Positions 18,285 to 26,996 of a stretch of DNA of 64,000 nt are shown here, in pieces. The notes beneath the pieces are model-generated. The model was not told the DNA's origin and ran no database searches. It worked only from the letters and a program-made list of their open reading frames with translations. The DNA comes from Pedobacter endophyticus. Lineage in GTDB: Bacteria > Bacteroidota > Bacteroidia > Sphingobacteriales > Sphingobacteriaceae. The translations under genes and the position numbers were made by a program. Position 1 is the stretch's first letter. The number at the start of each line of letters is the position of its first letter. The stretch is from contig NZ_CP064939.1 in NCBI RefSeq assembly GCF_015679185.1, positions 4,774,001-4,838,000 on the forward strand. The letters are read 5' to 3'.

Positions 18285-19508
18285 ATGACATCACTACCAA
18301 TAAAAACAACGGCTATTAAAGAGAAAAATCTCGGTATAGCCACCGTGTTAGCATTCGCACTCATTCCACTTTCTGGCTTTGCTACCGATATTTATATTCC
18401 ATCGCTTCCAACAATGGCGGCCAAAATGAATGTGAGCAATGTTCAGGTGCAACTTACGTTGAGCATTTTTTTAATCAGTTATGGAGTGGCTCAGTTGTTT
18501 GTCGGTAGCCTGCTCGATAGTTTTGGGCGCTACAAGATCTGTTTATATGCACTGCTCATTTTTGCCGGGGCGAGTCTCGTTATTGCCGTAACGCATAATA
18601 TTTATCTTATTTATTTGATGCGAATCATTCATGGTTTATCTGTTGGTGGCATTGTGGTGGCAAAAAGGGCGTATTTCGTCGATCTTTTTTCGGGCGATAA
18701 GTTAAAACACTACCTCAGCCTGTTTTCCATCATTTGGTCTACAGGACCGATTATTGCACCTTTTGTTGGCGGCTATCTGCAAACTATGTTTGGCTGGGAA
18801 TCTAACTTTTACTTCCTGGCGGGCTTCGCACTTGTTTTTGCCCTGCTCGAATTTATTTTCAGCGGCGAAACGTTAAAGCATTTCACCGATTTTCAACTCA
18901 AAAAGATTACGGGCATTTATATTGATATGATTAAGACACCAAGCTTTACGTTGGGAATTGTAATGCTTGGGTTGGCGTATTGCATGGTGATGGTTTATAA
19001 CATGACGGGCCCATTTATCATTGAACATGAACTGAAATATTCGCCAATTATTGCCGGTTATAGCTCCTTAGTTTTGGGTTTTGCGTGGATGGTTGGTGGT
19101 TTTATTGGAAAAGCAACTATAAATAAGCCTTTTTTTAGGCGGTTGATGATGAACTCAATTATCCAAATGGGTTTTGTAATTGTGATGATAATTAGTTTGA
19201 GATTTGTTTCCAACCTCGCCTCGTTAATTGGTTTTGCCTTTATCATTCATGTTTGTGCAGGTTTTACATTTAATAATTACTTTACTTTTTGTTTAAGCAA
19301 GTTTCCTAAAAATGCGGGCATTGCTGGTGGTTTAACGGGCGGAATTACGTATGTTATTGTTTCATTTCTGAGTTATGGTGTAGTTAATCTGTTTCCTGCC
19401 AAGGATGAGCAGAATTTGAGTTTTAGCTATCTGGTGATGATTTTGATATCTGTGTTGGTGATGTTCGTAATTATGAGAACGAAGGGCAAAAACGAAGATA
19501 TCGCTTAG
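18285..19508 (+). CDS. Bcr/CflA-type MFS multidrug exporter
   Basis: This 407-residue protein has 12 predicted membrane helices. Helix 1 carries the family signature FATDIYIPSLPTMA (D-Y-P-L), and the loop between helices 2 and 3 has motif A-like GSLLDSFGRYKI. Helix 5 has the exporter-type motif SIIWSTGPIIAPFVGGYL. Bcr/CflA proteins export drugs such as bicyclomycin and other small compounds by proton antiport. Substrate here is unknown. A short hairpin precedes the start codon. It is followed by a repeat-rich gap and no linked gene. Confidence 0.92.
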   Translation: MTSLPIKTTAIKEKNLGIATVLAFALIPLSGFATDIYIPSLPTMAAKMNVSNVQVQLTLSIFLISYGVAQLFVGSLLDSFGRYKICLYALLIFAGASLVIAVTHNIYLIYLMRIIHGLSVGGIVVAKRAYFVDLFSGDKLKHYLSLFSIIWSTGPIIAPFVGGYLQTMFGWESNFYFLAGFALVFALLEFIFSGETLKHFTDFQLKKITGIYIDMIKTPSFTLGIVMLGLAYCMVMVYNMTGPFIIEHELKYSPIIAGYSSLVLGFAWMVGGFIGKATINKPFFRRLMMNSIIQMGFVIVMIISLRFVSNLASLIGFAFIIHVCAGFTFNNYFTFCLSKFPKNAGIAGGLTGGITYVIVSFLSYGVVNLFPAKDEQNLSFSYLVMILISVLVMFVIMRTKGKNEDIA

Positions 19509-19879
19509 TTATTTCGCCCGTTCGTCATCCGATAGCTATCGGATCCCGAACAGGCGGTCCCGAAGCTTCGGGATTAAAGCCTTAGCATTAAGATCCCCAG
19601 TCCAGCTGGGGATGACGACCGTTCATGTATAGCCTTATAAAAGAGCGAAGTGCATAAAAACGTCAATGGTAGCCTGTCGAAGACCCTTAGTACAAAGCGT
19701 TTCGATACGTTCGGCAAGCTCAGTACAGGCTGAGCTCAACGTGACAAGCTATAAATAATTTATGCTTAAAATTTTATGATTTTCTAGCCTTTTGCTACTT
19801 TCAAACTGCGGGCTTCCTCACTCCTGACTTTTTATAAAACATCAAACTTTTTGCTTTGGTCTTTGGTCTTTCAGCTTTC
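19509..19879. other. Repeat-rich gap between exporter and M3 peptidase
   Basis: No gene is supported. The gap holds the second palindrome copy (19527-19544), small hairpins CCCGAAGCTTCGGG and CCAGTCCAGCTGG, and the terminal-type sequence ATGACGACCGTTCAT (19612-19626). The rest resembles the dispersed intergenic repeats seen at 35001-35711 and 38744-39140. Confidence 0.65.
19527..19544. repeat. Palindrome ATCCGATAGCTATCGGAT, copy 2
   Basis: This perfect 18-bp palindrome is identical to copy 1. It starts 19 bp after the stop codon of the Bcr-type exporter. Confidence 0.9.
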
Positions 19880-21586
19880 TTAACCCAGTTTCTCCAATTC
19901 GTCTTTTACAAATTGAGCCAGTTCGCTCACATAATCAGCGCTAAAATCAAACTTAATTCCTGCGGTTTCGTAAATTTCGTTCATAGGTTTTGTGTAGCCT
20001 AACGAAAGTGCCTCCAAATATTGATCTAACGCTTTGGCAGGGTTTTCCTTATAATTTTTCCACACGGCAATTGCACCAAGCTGCGCAATAGCATATTCAA
20101 TGTAGTAAAACGGCACCTCAAACAAATGCAATTGCTTTTGCCAAACGTTACCGAATTGCTGCTCCAGATCTGTCCAGTCTGCAAAGCCGGCGCCAAACCT
20201 GTTGTAAATTTGTTTAAATGTTTCTTCCCTGTCGGCCGCGGTGTGCTCAGGATTGGTATAAATCCAATGTTGGTATTGATCGATAACAGCAACCCAGGGC
20301 AGGGTTTTCAACACATCGGCCAGCTGTTCTTTCTTCGCACGGATTAAATCTTCCTCATTATCGAAGTAAACATCCCAGCTATCCATAGAAATCAATTCCA
20401 TGCTCATTGAGGCCAGTTCCGCCACTTCCGATGGGCAATGTTTAAAGTCGTTCAACTCGAGGTTTGCTGTAAGAAAAGTGTGAATGGCATGACCGCCTTC
20501 GTGAACCATTGTGGTTAAATCGCGAAGCGAATTGGCCGAGTTCATAAAGATAAATGGTGCTCCGGTTTCTGCCAATGGGTAATTATAACCGCCTGGTGCC
20601 TTGCCCTTTCTGCTCTCAACATCGAAAAGGTTGTTTGCCTTCATGGTGGCCAGTTTTATGCCCAGTTTTTCGTCAATTGCGTTAAAACATGCAATGCTTT
20701 TGTCAATAAGTTCTTCGCCGTTGTTAAAAGGCTTTAAAGCGGGCTTTCCACTTATACTCACCTCCAAATCCCATGGCTTTAATGTTGCCAGGCCTAAAGC
20801 TTCACCACGTTTTTCGGCTTGTTCTTTCAATATCGGAACAATTTCTTTTTCTATTGCATTGGCAAAATCGTAGCAATCTTGTGGCGTATAATCGAAACGG
20901 CCCAGCGACTGGAACATGTAATCGCGATAGTTTTCAAAGCCAGCGTTTAATGCAACCTGATGGCGCAACTTAATTAGCTCATCAAACAAGATGTTTAAGT
21001 TATCCTTGTCAATTAAACGGCGTTGCTGAATGGTTCTCCATGCATTTTCGCGAACTTCGCGGTTTAAATCTTTGATAAAGATTGATGCCTGCTCAAGCGT
21101 ATATTCCTGACCGTTTATCTCCACGCTCATGGCGCCCGTAATGGCCTGGTATTTTTGTTGTTTAACCTGTAGCTGCGTAAAGAGGTCGATGTTTTCCTCG
21201 CGGTAAATTTCAAGCGCCTTTTTAATTGCCCTGCTGTAAACAAAGAATTTCTCTTTGTCTAAATCGTCCATAAAACTACTTTCTACAAATTTTTTGTTCA
21301 GTTCGTTTGACAGGGGCGAAATCTTCGGCTCTATTTCCTCAGCAAAGTACTGAAAGCTTTTAACCAGTTCTTCGTTCGCTGTGTCGCAGCTCATTTTGAT
21401 ATACCGCCAGGCGAAATCTTCTTCGAGGGCCGCTTCCAACTCCGAGCGATCTTTTAACCACTGCTCCAATTCGTCGAGACTGGTGATCGGACGGTTTTGA
21501 AGTTCGGTAAATATTGGTTCTAAGCTTTCCCAGGTAATTTTTAAATCTTGCGGAATATATGTTCTGGTTTTCTTTTCTATAATCAT
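19880..21586 (-). CDS. M3-family oligoendopeptidase (PepF-like)
   Basis: This 568-residue cytoplasmic protein has the zinc site HEGGH at 362-366 (H362, E363, H366) and a downstream glutamate ligand in SEVAELASMSMEL near 387-390, as in the M3 metallopeptidases. The N-terminal 200 residues are helical and cover the active site in this family. It is expected to cleave short peptides, with relatives annotated as M3 family oligoendopeptidase in Bacteroidetes. Length fits the family. No signal peptide is seen. It lies alone on the minus strand, with the prenyltransferase gene 105 bp upstream. Confidence 0.95.
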   Translation of the reverse strand: MIIEKKTRTYIPQDLKITWESLEPIFTELQNRPITSLDELEQWLKDRSELEAALEEDFAWRYIKMSCDTANEELVKSFQYFAEEIEPKISPLSNELNKKFVESSFMDDLDKEKFFVYSRAIKKALEIYREENIDLFTQLQVKQQKYQAITGAMSVEINGQEYTLEQASIFIKDLNREVRENAWRTIQQRRLIDKDNLNILFDELIKLRHQVALNAGFENYRDYMFQSLGRFDYTPQDCYDFANAIEKEIVPILKEQAEKRGEALGLATLKPWDLEVSISGKPALKPFNNGEELIDKSIACFNAIDEKLGIKLATMKANNLFDVESRKGKAPGGYNYPLAETGAPFIFMNSANSLRDLTTMVHEGGHAIHTFLTANLELNDFKHCPSEVAELASMSMELISMDSWDVYFDNEEDLIRAKKEQLADVLKTLPWVAVIDQYQHWIYTNPEHTAADREETFKQIYNRFGAGFADWTDLEQQFGNVWQKQLHLFEVPFYYIEYAIAQLGAIAVWKNYKENPAKALDQYLEALSLGYTKPMNEIYETAGIKFDFSADYVSELAQFVKDELEKLG

Positions 21587-21690
21587 AATTTTTTATTTAG
21601 TGAGTGAATGATACGGCATAATACTAATTCTCCAATTCAAAAATTCAATCATTTATTATGCATCCTCTGATTAAATCATTCAAAATTCTC

Positions 21691-22548
21691 TCATTTATTT
21701 CTAATGTAGGCATCAATTAAAAAGCAAATGGCAAATACAACAGATGCATAGCCATTTAACGTTTGAAAGGCCCGGTTAACCTTGCTGATATCGTTTGGTT
21801 TTACAAGCAGGTGCTGATAAATCAACATCGAGCAGAAGAACACAATTCCCAAATAGTAAACCCAGCTAAATTCGGTAAAAAAGACGGGCAAAATTACACA
21901 GGCTGCCGAAAGCACATGCAGCAACACCGAAACCCGCAATGCATTTTTGATGCCAAGGGCCGAAGGGATGGAATGTAATTTTTCTTCGCGATCAAAATCT
22001 TCATCTTGTAAGGCGTAAATAATATCGAAGCCGCTTACCCAAAACAAAACCGTTAACGAGTAAAGCACGGGCACAAGTGCAAAATGTCCGGTTACGGCAA
22101 TATATGCTCCAATCGGCGCAAGCGATAGTCCAAGGCCCAAAACCAGGTGGCAAAGCGCAGTAAACCTTTTTGTATAGCTATAAAACAACACCACAAATAA
22201 GGCCACCGGCGATAAATAAAAGCAAAGTGGATTAATAAAGTAGGTGGTAATTGCGAATAAGATGCAGTTTGCGATGACGAAGATTAATGCTTCGTTGGCC
22301 GAAACTTTACCAGCCGGAATATCCCGCATTTTTGTACGTGGATTTTTGGCATCGATATTTCTATCCAAATAACGATTAAACGCCATGGCCGAATTACGGG
22401 CAAAAACCATACATAATAAAACCAGGATGAGTTTATACCACGAGAAAGGATTTTCGGTTGTGGTTACACCTAAAAAAAATCCAATCATGGCAAACGGCAA
22501 AGCAAAAACCGAGTGAGCGAATAATACGAGTGAAAAGTATTTTTTCAT
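21691..22548 (-). CDS. UbiA-family prenyltransferase (probable quinone biosynthesis)
   Basis: This 285-residue membrane protein has about nine helices and the two aspartate-rich motifs of UbiA enzymes: NRYLDRNIDAKNPRT, followed by RDIPAGKVS, and the second DIIYALQDEDFDREEKLHSI. It attaches a polyprenyl chain to an aromatic acceptor. The start is taken at 22548 (MKKYFSLVLFAHSVFALP), because the longer frame adds 34 residues unlike the family. Menaquinone is the main quinone in this phylum, so the acceptor may be a futalosine-pathway (MqnP-type) or hydroxybenzoate-like compound; MenA is a different branch. EngB and menG follow, but only menG is clearly in the same pathway. Confidence 0.85.
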   Translation of the reverse strand: MKKYFSLVLFAHSVFALPFAMIGFFLGVTTTENPFSWYKLILVLLCMVFARNSAMAFNRYLDRNIDAKNPRTKMRDIPAGKVSANEALIFVIANCILFAITTYFINPLCFYLSPVALFVVLFYSYTKRFTALCHLVLGLGLSLAPIGAYIAVTGHFALVPVLYSLTVLFWVSGFDIIYALQDEDFDREEKLHSIPSALGIKNALRVSVLLHVLSAACVILPVFFTEFSWVYYLGIVFFCSMLIYQHLLVKPNDISKVNRAFQTLNGYASVVFAICFLIDAYIRNK

Positions 22549-22708
22549 TTTAAATAACAGGGTTAACTGTATAAATCTAATAATCAAGGGACAATAACCA
22601 ATTTTCAGACCCTGTAAAGAGCCGAAATAATGAAAATTTGCCTTTTGCAAATGTTTGCTAATTGCAAATTGACTATTGGTGATTTGACTATTGGTAATTT
22701 GTTTTGAA

Positions 22709-23332
22709 CTAAAATCTTTTATAATCCGTCGGCATGGCGAAATCTTTATTTACTTCCGAAATGAATTCCAAAACATCGTCCTTACCATTTCCTTTTTCGG
22801 CCGACGTGATAAAGGTAGAAGGGATTTCCTCAAAAAACTCGCCCAACTTCTTTTTAAAAGCGGCCACATTTTTTTGAGTGGTTGTCATTCCTTGTTTGTC
22901 GGCTTTGGTGAAAATCAAGCTGAAAGGAATTTGCTTTTCGCCCAGCCAGTAGCAAAACTCAATGTCGATCTGCTGCGGCTCTAAACGGCTGTCGATCAGC
23001 ACAAAAACACATTGCAGGCTTTCTCTTTTGGTAATATAGGCCCTGATAAATTTTTCCCATTTTTCTCTACTTGTTTTCGATACTTTGGCGTATCCGTAAC
23101 CGGGCAAATCGACAATATACCAGCCTTCGTTAATTAAAAAGTGATTAATTAACTGGGTTTTACCCGGGCGTTGCGAAGTTTTAGCCAATCCATGTTGATT
23201 TACCAGCATATTAATTAGCGATGACTTGCCAACGTTAGAGCGGCCAATAAAGGCATACTCGGGCAATACGGGCGGCGGTAACGCCGAAATTTGGGTGTTG
23301 CTGCAAACAAAAGTTGCCGTCTTGATAACCAT
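22709..23332 (-). CDS. engB: EngB/YsxC/YihA-type ribosome-assembly GTPase
   Basis: This 207-residue protein is a TrmE-Era-EngA-like GTPase. G1 is GRSNVGKSS (30-38), the switch I threonine is in SQRPGKTQLIN, G3 is DLPGYG and G4 is TKADK. YihA-type proteins help assemble the large ribosomal subunit and are usually essential. A TACCTTTG box ends 4 bp before the ATG, so the mRNA may be leaderless. The 7-bp tandem array begins 21 bp upstream of the start codon. It is unlinked in transcription to the prenyltransferase gene, which starts 160 bp downstream. Confidence 0.95.
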   Translation of the reverse strand: MVIKTATFVCSNTQISALPPPVLPEYAFIGRSNVGKSSLINMLVNQHGLAKTSQRPGKTQLINHFLINEGWYIVDLPGYGYAKVSKTSREKWEKFIRAYITKRESLQCVFVLIDSRLEPQQIDIEFCYWLGEKQIPFSLIFTKADKQGMTTTQKNVAAFKKKLGEFFEEIPSTFITSAEKGNGKDDVLEFISEVNKDFAMPTDYKRF

Positions 23333-23336
23333 ATTG

Positions 23337-23344
23337 CAAAGGTA
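23337..23344 (-). promoter_or_regulatory. -7 box abutting the engB start
   Basis: TACCTTTG on the minus strand matches TAnnTTTG. Only 4 bp separate it from the A of the engB start codon, so transcription should begin at or within a few bases of the ATG. Confidence 0.55.
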
Positions 23345-23352
23345 AGGTTTTG

Positions 23353-23441
<89 letters not shown>

Positions 23442-23519
23442 TTTAAAAAAAGCGAAGCAAGTTAGCTATTAATCGAAACTGTTTAAAATTTATTAGAAAT
23501 TAATCCATGTCAGTGACAC

Positions 23520-23793
23520 TTCCTGCTTTCCGGCTTTGGACTCTTGACTAAAGCCCCCCGACTTTACGACTCTTTCCCTTTCTGCTCTCTAAACTCCCGA
23601 CTTTCGGACTCTATTTCTTTATATACCCAGACTTCGGACTTTCTGACTCCCCGACTTCCCGACTATTTACTGTTCCCTAAACTCCCGACTTTCGGACTCA
23701 GGACTTCGGACTCTCTTCAGGCTTTCCGACCCCTGACTCAGAGACTCATGACTAAAGACTCTGGACTCAAGACTCAAGACTCCCGACTTTTTC
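23520..23793. repeat. Degenerate heptad array (gactnnn words) upstream of menG
   Basis: The word gact starts at 23735, 23743, 23750, 23757, 23764, 23771, 23778 and 23785, almost always 7 bp apart, and at 7-8 bp spacing in 23687-23709. Other words are ttcggac and tcccgac. It ends three bases before the menG -7 box and occupies the space in which -33 or activator sites would sit. Confidence 0.85.
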
Positions 23794-23795
23794 CC

Positions 23796-23803
23796 TATCT
23801 TTG
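23796..23803 (+). promoter_or_regulatory. -7 box for menG-porT
   Basis: TATCTTTG fits TAnnTTTG and ends 9 bp before the ATG at 23813. No good -33 TTG is visible, because the upstream sequence is the heptad array. A very short leader is predicted. Confidence 0.5.
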
Positions 23804-23812
23804 CCGTATATC

Positions 23813-24544
23813 ATGAATCAAAATATCACCCCATATCAGGTAGAAGATACAACCAAAAAAGAGCAGGTTGCTACCATGTTCAACAATATTTCGGGCACTT
23901 ACGATTTTTTAAATCATTTTCTCTCGCTCGGAATCGATGTATTGTGGCGTAAAAAAGCGATTAAGGAGCTCGTTTCTATCCAGCCGAGGCATTTGCTGGA
24001 TGTTGCCACCGGCACCGGCGATTTCGCGTTTGAGGCCATAAAAAAACTTCATCCAGAGCAGGTAATTGGTGTCGATATTTCAGAAGGAATGCTAGAAGTG
24101 GCAAAGAAAAAAATCAACGAGCGCAGCTTGAATGAAGTGTTCACCGTTCAGGTTGGCGATTCGGAAGGATTGCATTTTGGGGATAGTACCTTCGATGCCA
24201 TAACCTGCGCATACGGCGTACGCAATTTCGAAAACCTCGAGAAAGGTTTGGCAGACATGTACCGGGTTTTAAAACCGAACGGTAAAATGGTGATCTTAGA
24301 GTTTTCGAAGCCAAGGGTTTTTCCTGTAAAACAGTTATACAACTTTTATTTTTCGCACGTAACGCCATTTTTTGGGAAACTTTTTTCGAAAGATGCCCGG
24401 GCATACAGCTACTTGCCCGAATCGGTTGCTGCCTTTCCTGATGGAAGGGATTTTACTGCGCTAATGGAGAAAGTTGGTTTTAAAAGTACCAAACAAAGAA
24501 TTTTAACGTTTGGAATAAGTTCAATATACGTCGGTACTAAATGA
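23813..24544 (+). CDS. menG: Demethylmenaquinone methyltransferase
   Basis: This 243-residue SAM-dependent methyltransferase of the UbiE/MenG family begins MNQNITPYQVEDTTKK; an in-frame TTG 12 bp earlier is not needed. SAM motif I is LLDVATGTGDFAFEA and the conserved segments SGTYDFLNHFLSLGID and CAYGVRNF are present. It makes the last step of menaquinone synthesis by methylating demethylmenaquinone. The stop overlaps the ATG of the porT-like gene (ATGA), so the two are translationally coupled. Confidence 0.96.
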   Translation: MNQNITPYQVEDTTKKEQVATMFNNISGTYDFLNHFLSLGIDVLWRKKAIKELVSIQPRHLLDVATGTGDFAFEAIKKLHPEQVIGVDISEGMLEVAKKKINERSLNEVFTVQVGDSEGLHFGDSTFDAITCAYGVRNFENLEKGLADMYRVLKPNGKMVILEFSKPRVFPVKQLYNFYFSHVTPFFGKLFSKDARAYSYLPESVAAFPDGRDFTALMEKVGFKSTKQRILTFGISSIYVGTK

Positions 24545-25341
24545 TAAAAAAAATAAGCCTTATTCTTTCTCTGCTTATTGTTACCAATATTTCGTTTGCC
24601 CAAAACTGGGGCGGAGGTATTGATGACGAAGATTGGAGTTTCGGGTTTAATTTTCAATACATCTCTGCCGAGTATAAAATTTTAAAAAAGGAAAACTGGC
24701 GTGCGCCTTTTTACGAAATACCCAACTCGTTGGGCGTTACTTACGATTCCAGTCTGGGCGGGTTGCCCGTTACTGGTCCGATCAATGCCATTTCGAGTCC
24801 CCCATCTCAAGGTTTTGGCCTCGGTTTTGTAATTAACAGACGAATTGCAGAAAACTTCGATTTTAGAACCACACCATCATTAATTTTTAGCGACAGGTTG
24901 GTTAGCTACCAATATGAGCCAATGGCGCCTTTAAACGTTGGCAATGGCCAAACTCGGAACTTCGAAACCCAGGTAGATAAAAAAGTGCAGGCCACCATGT
25001 TCGAGTTTCCTGTAGGTTTAAAGGTAAAATCGAATCGATTAAACAACTTCAGGGCTTACTGGCTCGGCGGTGTAAAATACTCTATCGACATTGCCTCAAA
25101 GAAGAAAACGTTCGATGAGGGCGAATCGGCAATCAACAAGTTCGTTAAAAACCGCAGGAATTTCCTTTCCTACGAAACGGGCATCGGCTTCGATCTATAT
25201 TTCGAGTACTTCAAAATGTCGCCAGAGATAAAACTCGCCTATTCAACAAACGACCTGCTTTTACACGATAATACGGCGTTCGCCAACCCGATTGATAAGT
25301 TGAAATTACGTCAATTAACCTTCAGTTTGATTTTTCAATAG
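24541..25341 (+). CDS. porT: PorT/SprT-like outer-membrane protein of type IX secretion
   Basis: This 266-residue protein has a signal peptide (1-21, ending SFAQ) and a predicted eight-strand-like beta barrel ending in TFSLIFQ. Position next to ubiE/menG, length and the pattern GFGLGFVINRRIAENF match PorT/SprT, a component needed for type IX secretion. The ATG overlaps the menG stop as ATGA. The T9SS cargo protein at 12549-13082 agrees with a working system. Barrel proteins diverge quickly, so the family call rests mainly on length, barrel features and conserved adjacency. Confidence 0.82.
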   Translation: MIKKISLILSLLIVTNISFAQNWGGGIDDEDWSFGFNFQYISAEYKILKKENWRAPFYEIPNSLGVTYDSSLGGLPVTGPINAISSPPSQGFGLGFVINRRIAENFDFRTTPSLIFSDRLVSYQYEPMAPLNVGNGQTRNFETQVDKKVQATMFEFPVGLKVKSNRLNNFRAYWLGGVKYSIDIASKKKTFDEGESAINKFVKNRRNFLSYETGIGFDLYFEYFKMSPEIKLAYSTNDLLLHDNTAFANPIDKLKLRQLTFSLIFQ

Positions 25342-25361
25342 CCGTACAATTCAAAAAAACT

Positions 25362-25369
25362 TACCTTTG
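25362..25369 (+). promoter_or_regulatory. -7 box for the SDR gene
   Basis: TACCTTTG fits TAnnTTTG and lies 21 bp after the porT stop and 65 bp before the SDR ATG. The nearest TTTG upstream is too far (32 bp) for a standard -33 site. Confidence 0.4.
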
Positions 25370-25434
25370 CCCAGGTTGGTAGATTATGAAGGTAAGCTAG
25401 ACTTTCATCCCGCCAAGGACTTAAATTCATAAAC

Positions 25435-26196
25435 ATGTCTAAAATTGCATTAATTACAGGTGCAACCTCTGGTATTGGCGAGGCTTGTGCACATATCTTT
25501 GCTCAACAAGGTTATCAACTCGTTCTGCTTGCCCGACGCGAAGACAGATTGGAAAAAATAGCGCATCATCTTACGGCCAAGTATGGAATAGAAATTAAGC
25601 AGATTGTGGCCGATGTTCGCCATAATGAAAACTTGTCTGCTGCGCTTGAAGCACTTCCCGAAGAATGGAAAAAAGTTGATGTTTTGGTAAACAATGCCGG
25701 ACTGAGTCAGGGTTTGGATCCAATTGACAAAGGGAATATCAATGATTGGGACACGATGATTGATACCAACGTGAAGGGACTGTTGTATGTAACCAAAATT
25801 GTGTCCAACTGGATGATTCCACATCAATCGGGCCACATCGTTAACATCGGTTCAATTGCGGGAAAAGAAGTTTATCCCAACGGAAATGTATATTGTGCAA
25901 GCAAACATGCGGTTGATGCGCTAAGCAAAGGCATGCGGATCGATCTTTTGCCTCATGGCATTAAGGTTACGGAGATTAACCCGGGAATGGTAGAAACAGA
26001 ATTTTCTGTGGTGCGTTTCAAGGGCGACGAAGACCGGGCAAAAAAAGTGTACGAAAACCTCGAACCGTTAATTGCCGACGACATTGCCGACGCAATCTGG
26101 TATGTGGTGAGCAGACCAAAACATGTAAACATTAACGATATGCTTATTATGCCTACCGTGCAGGCAACAGCTACTATAATTAATAGAACTCCCTGA
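25435..26196 (+). CDS. Short-chain dehydrogenase/reductase (YdfG-like)
   Basis: This 253-residue protein is a classical SDR. The cofactor loop is TGATSGIG (8-15), NNAG is near residue 90, the catalytic serine is in NIGSIAGKE and the YxxxK pair is in YCASKHA. R34/R35 (ARREDR) suggests a preference for NADP. Relatives act on 3-hydroxy acids such as serine (YdfG), but the substrate cannot be read. The following gene YqeY begins 78 bp later behind a G/C-rich hairpin pair. Confidence 0.93.
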   Translation: MSKIALITGATSGIGEACAHIFAQQGYQLVLLARREDRLEKIAHHLTAKYGIEIKQIVADVRHNENLSAALEALPEEWKKVDVLVNNAGLSQGLDPIDKGNINDWDTMIDTNVKGLLYVTKIVSNWMIPHQSGHIVNIGSIAGKEVYPNGNVYCASKHAVDALSKGMRIDLLPHGIKVTEINPGMVETEFSVVRFKGDEDRAKKVYENLEPLIADDIADAIWYVVSRPKHVNINDMLIMPTVQATATIINRTP

Positions 26197-26270
26197 CCCC
26201 CTGAAAGGGGTAAAAAGGGGATAGACATATATAATTTAAACTAAAAGGGAAGCCCCTTTAGGGGTTCGGG
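26197..26270. repeat. CCCC/GGGG hairpin pair between SDR and yqeY
   Basis: CCCCCTGAAAGGGG (26197-26210) and CCCCTTTAGGGG (26253-26264) form two small G/C-rich hairpins flanking an AT-rich stretch. No poly-T follows either. Purpose unknown; they may be a dispersed intergenic element that also shields the end of the SDR transcript. Confidence 0.6.
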
Positions 26271-26273
26271 GTT

Positions 26274-26720
26274 ATGATATCAAATACAATAGATCAAGAA
26301 ATTAAGAAAGCCATGTTGGCTAAAGACAATGCGCAATTAAGGGGCTTAAGAGCAATTAAGGCCGCTTTGTTGCTGGCTAAAACCGAAAAAGGATCATCTG
26401 ATGAGATCACAGAAGAAACCGAGTTAAAGATATTGCAGAAACTGATTAAGCAGCGTCGCGAGTCAGCCGATATTTACAAATCTCAAAACCGCGAAGACCT
26501 GTTTCAGGTTGAAGAAGAAGAGATTGCTGTAATTAACCGGTTTTTGCCCAAACAGTTAGATAGGGAAGAGGTAGCGGCGATAATTGGCGACGTTATCAAA
26601 CAATCTGGTGCCACATCGGTTAAAGATATGGGCAAGGTGATGGGTATGGCAAATAAAGCACTTGCCGGTAAGGCCGATGGTAAACTGATTGCAGAGCTTG
26701 TGAAAGAAAAATTAGCTTAA
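26274..26720 (+). CDS. yqeY: GatB/YqeY domain protein
   Basis: This 148-residue protein is a stand-alone GatB/YqeY domain, with LRGLRAIKAALLLAKTEKG at the N-terminus and the end motif KDMGKVMGMANKALAGKADGKL. It resembles the tail domain of the GatB subunit of tRNA amidotransferase, which binds tRNA; whether YqeY itself works in tRNA metabolism is not settled. Length is as usual. It follows the SDR gene and precedes heptad arrays. Confidence 0.93.
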   Translation: MISNTIDQEIKKAMLAKDNAQLRGLRAIKAALLLAKTEKGSSDEITEETELKILQKLIKQRRESADIYKSQNREDLFQVEEEEIAVINRFLPKQLDREEVAAIIGDVIKQSGATSVKDMGKVMGMANKALAGKADGKLIAELVKEKLA

Positions 26721-26747
26721 AGCTGTGCCAAAGGCATCCCTTCTAGC

Positions 26748-26796
26748 AAAGATTAAAGCTAAAAGCTAAAAGACTAAAGCGGAAAGACTAAAGCTA
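26748..26796 (+). repeat. Heptad array, seven units of the aaagcta type
   Basis: Seven consecutive heptads are in phase: aaagatt, aaagcta, aaagcta, aaagact, aaagcgg, aaagact, aaagcta. They begin 28 bp after the yqeY stop codon. Confidence 0.9.
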
Positions 26797-26813
26797 GGCA
26801 AGGGGTTTTGCTA

Positions 26814-26876
26814 ATTGCAAACTGGCAACTGCAAACTGTCAACTGCAAATTGTCAACTGCCAACTGCAAACTGTCT
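26814..26876 (+). repeat. Heptad array, nine units of the actgcaa type
   Basis: Nine heptads are in strict 7-bp phase: attgcaa, actggca, actgcaa, actgtca, actgcaa, attgtca, actgcca, actgcaa, actgtct. The same words (caactg, caaactg) recur at 36630-36672 and 54070-54130. Confidence 0.9.
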
Positions 26877-26996
26877 TGTGCAACTGCTAACAGCGTTTTT
26901 ATACCGTTTTCGATTTTATTTCAGAAAAATGGCACATAAATGCAAAAATTTAATTTTACTCTACTAACTTAGTGCACCATACCATCTATAATATAT

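Noticed and set aside
21691..22650. Longer start for the UbiA-type enzyme at 22650
   Set aside because: The extra 34 residues have no membrane or family features and would sit in a repeat-like region; the ATG at 22548 gives the normal family start.
23544..23816. 90-codon plus-strand ORF before menG
   Set aside because: It translates the heptad array into repeating S, D, L and T residues and overlaps the -7 box of menG.
25450..25836. 128-codon minus-strand ORF inside the SDR gene
   Set aside because: It lies antisense to a conserved SDR and shows no recognisable domain.
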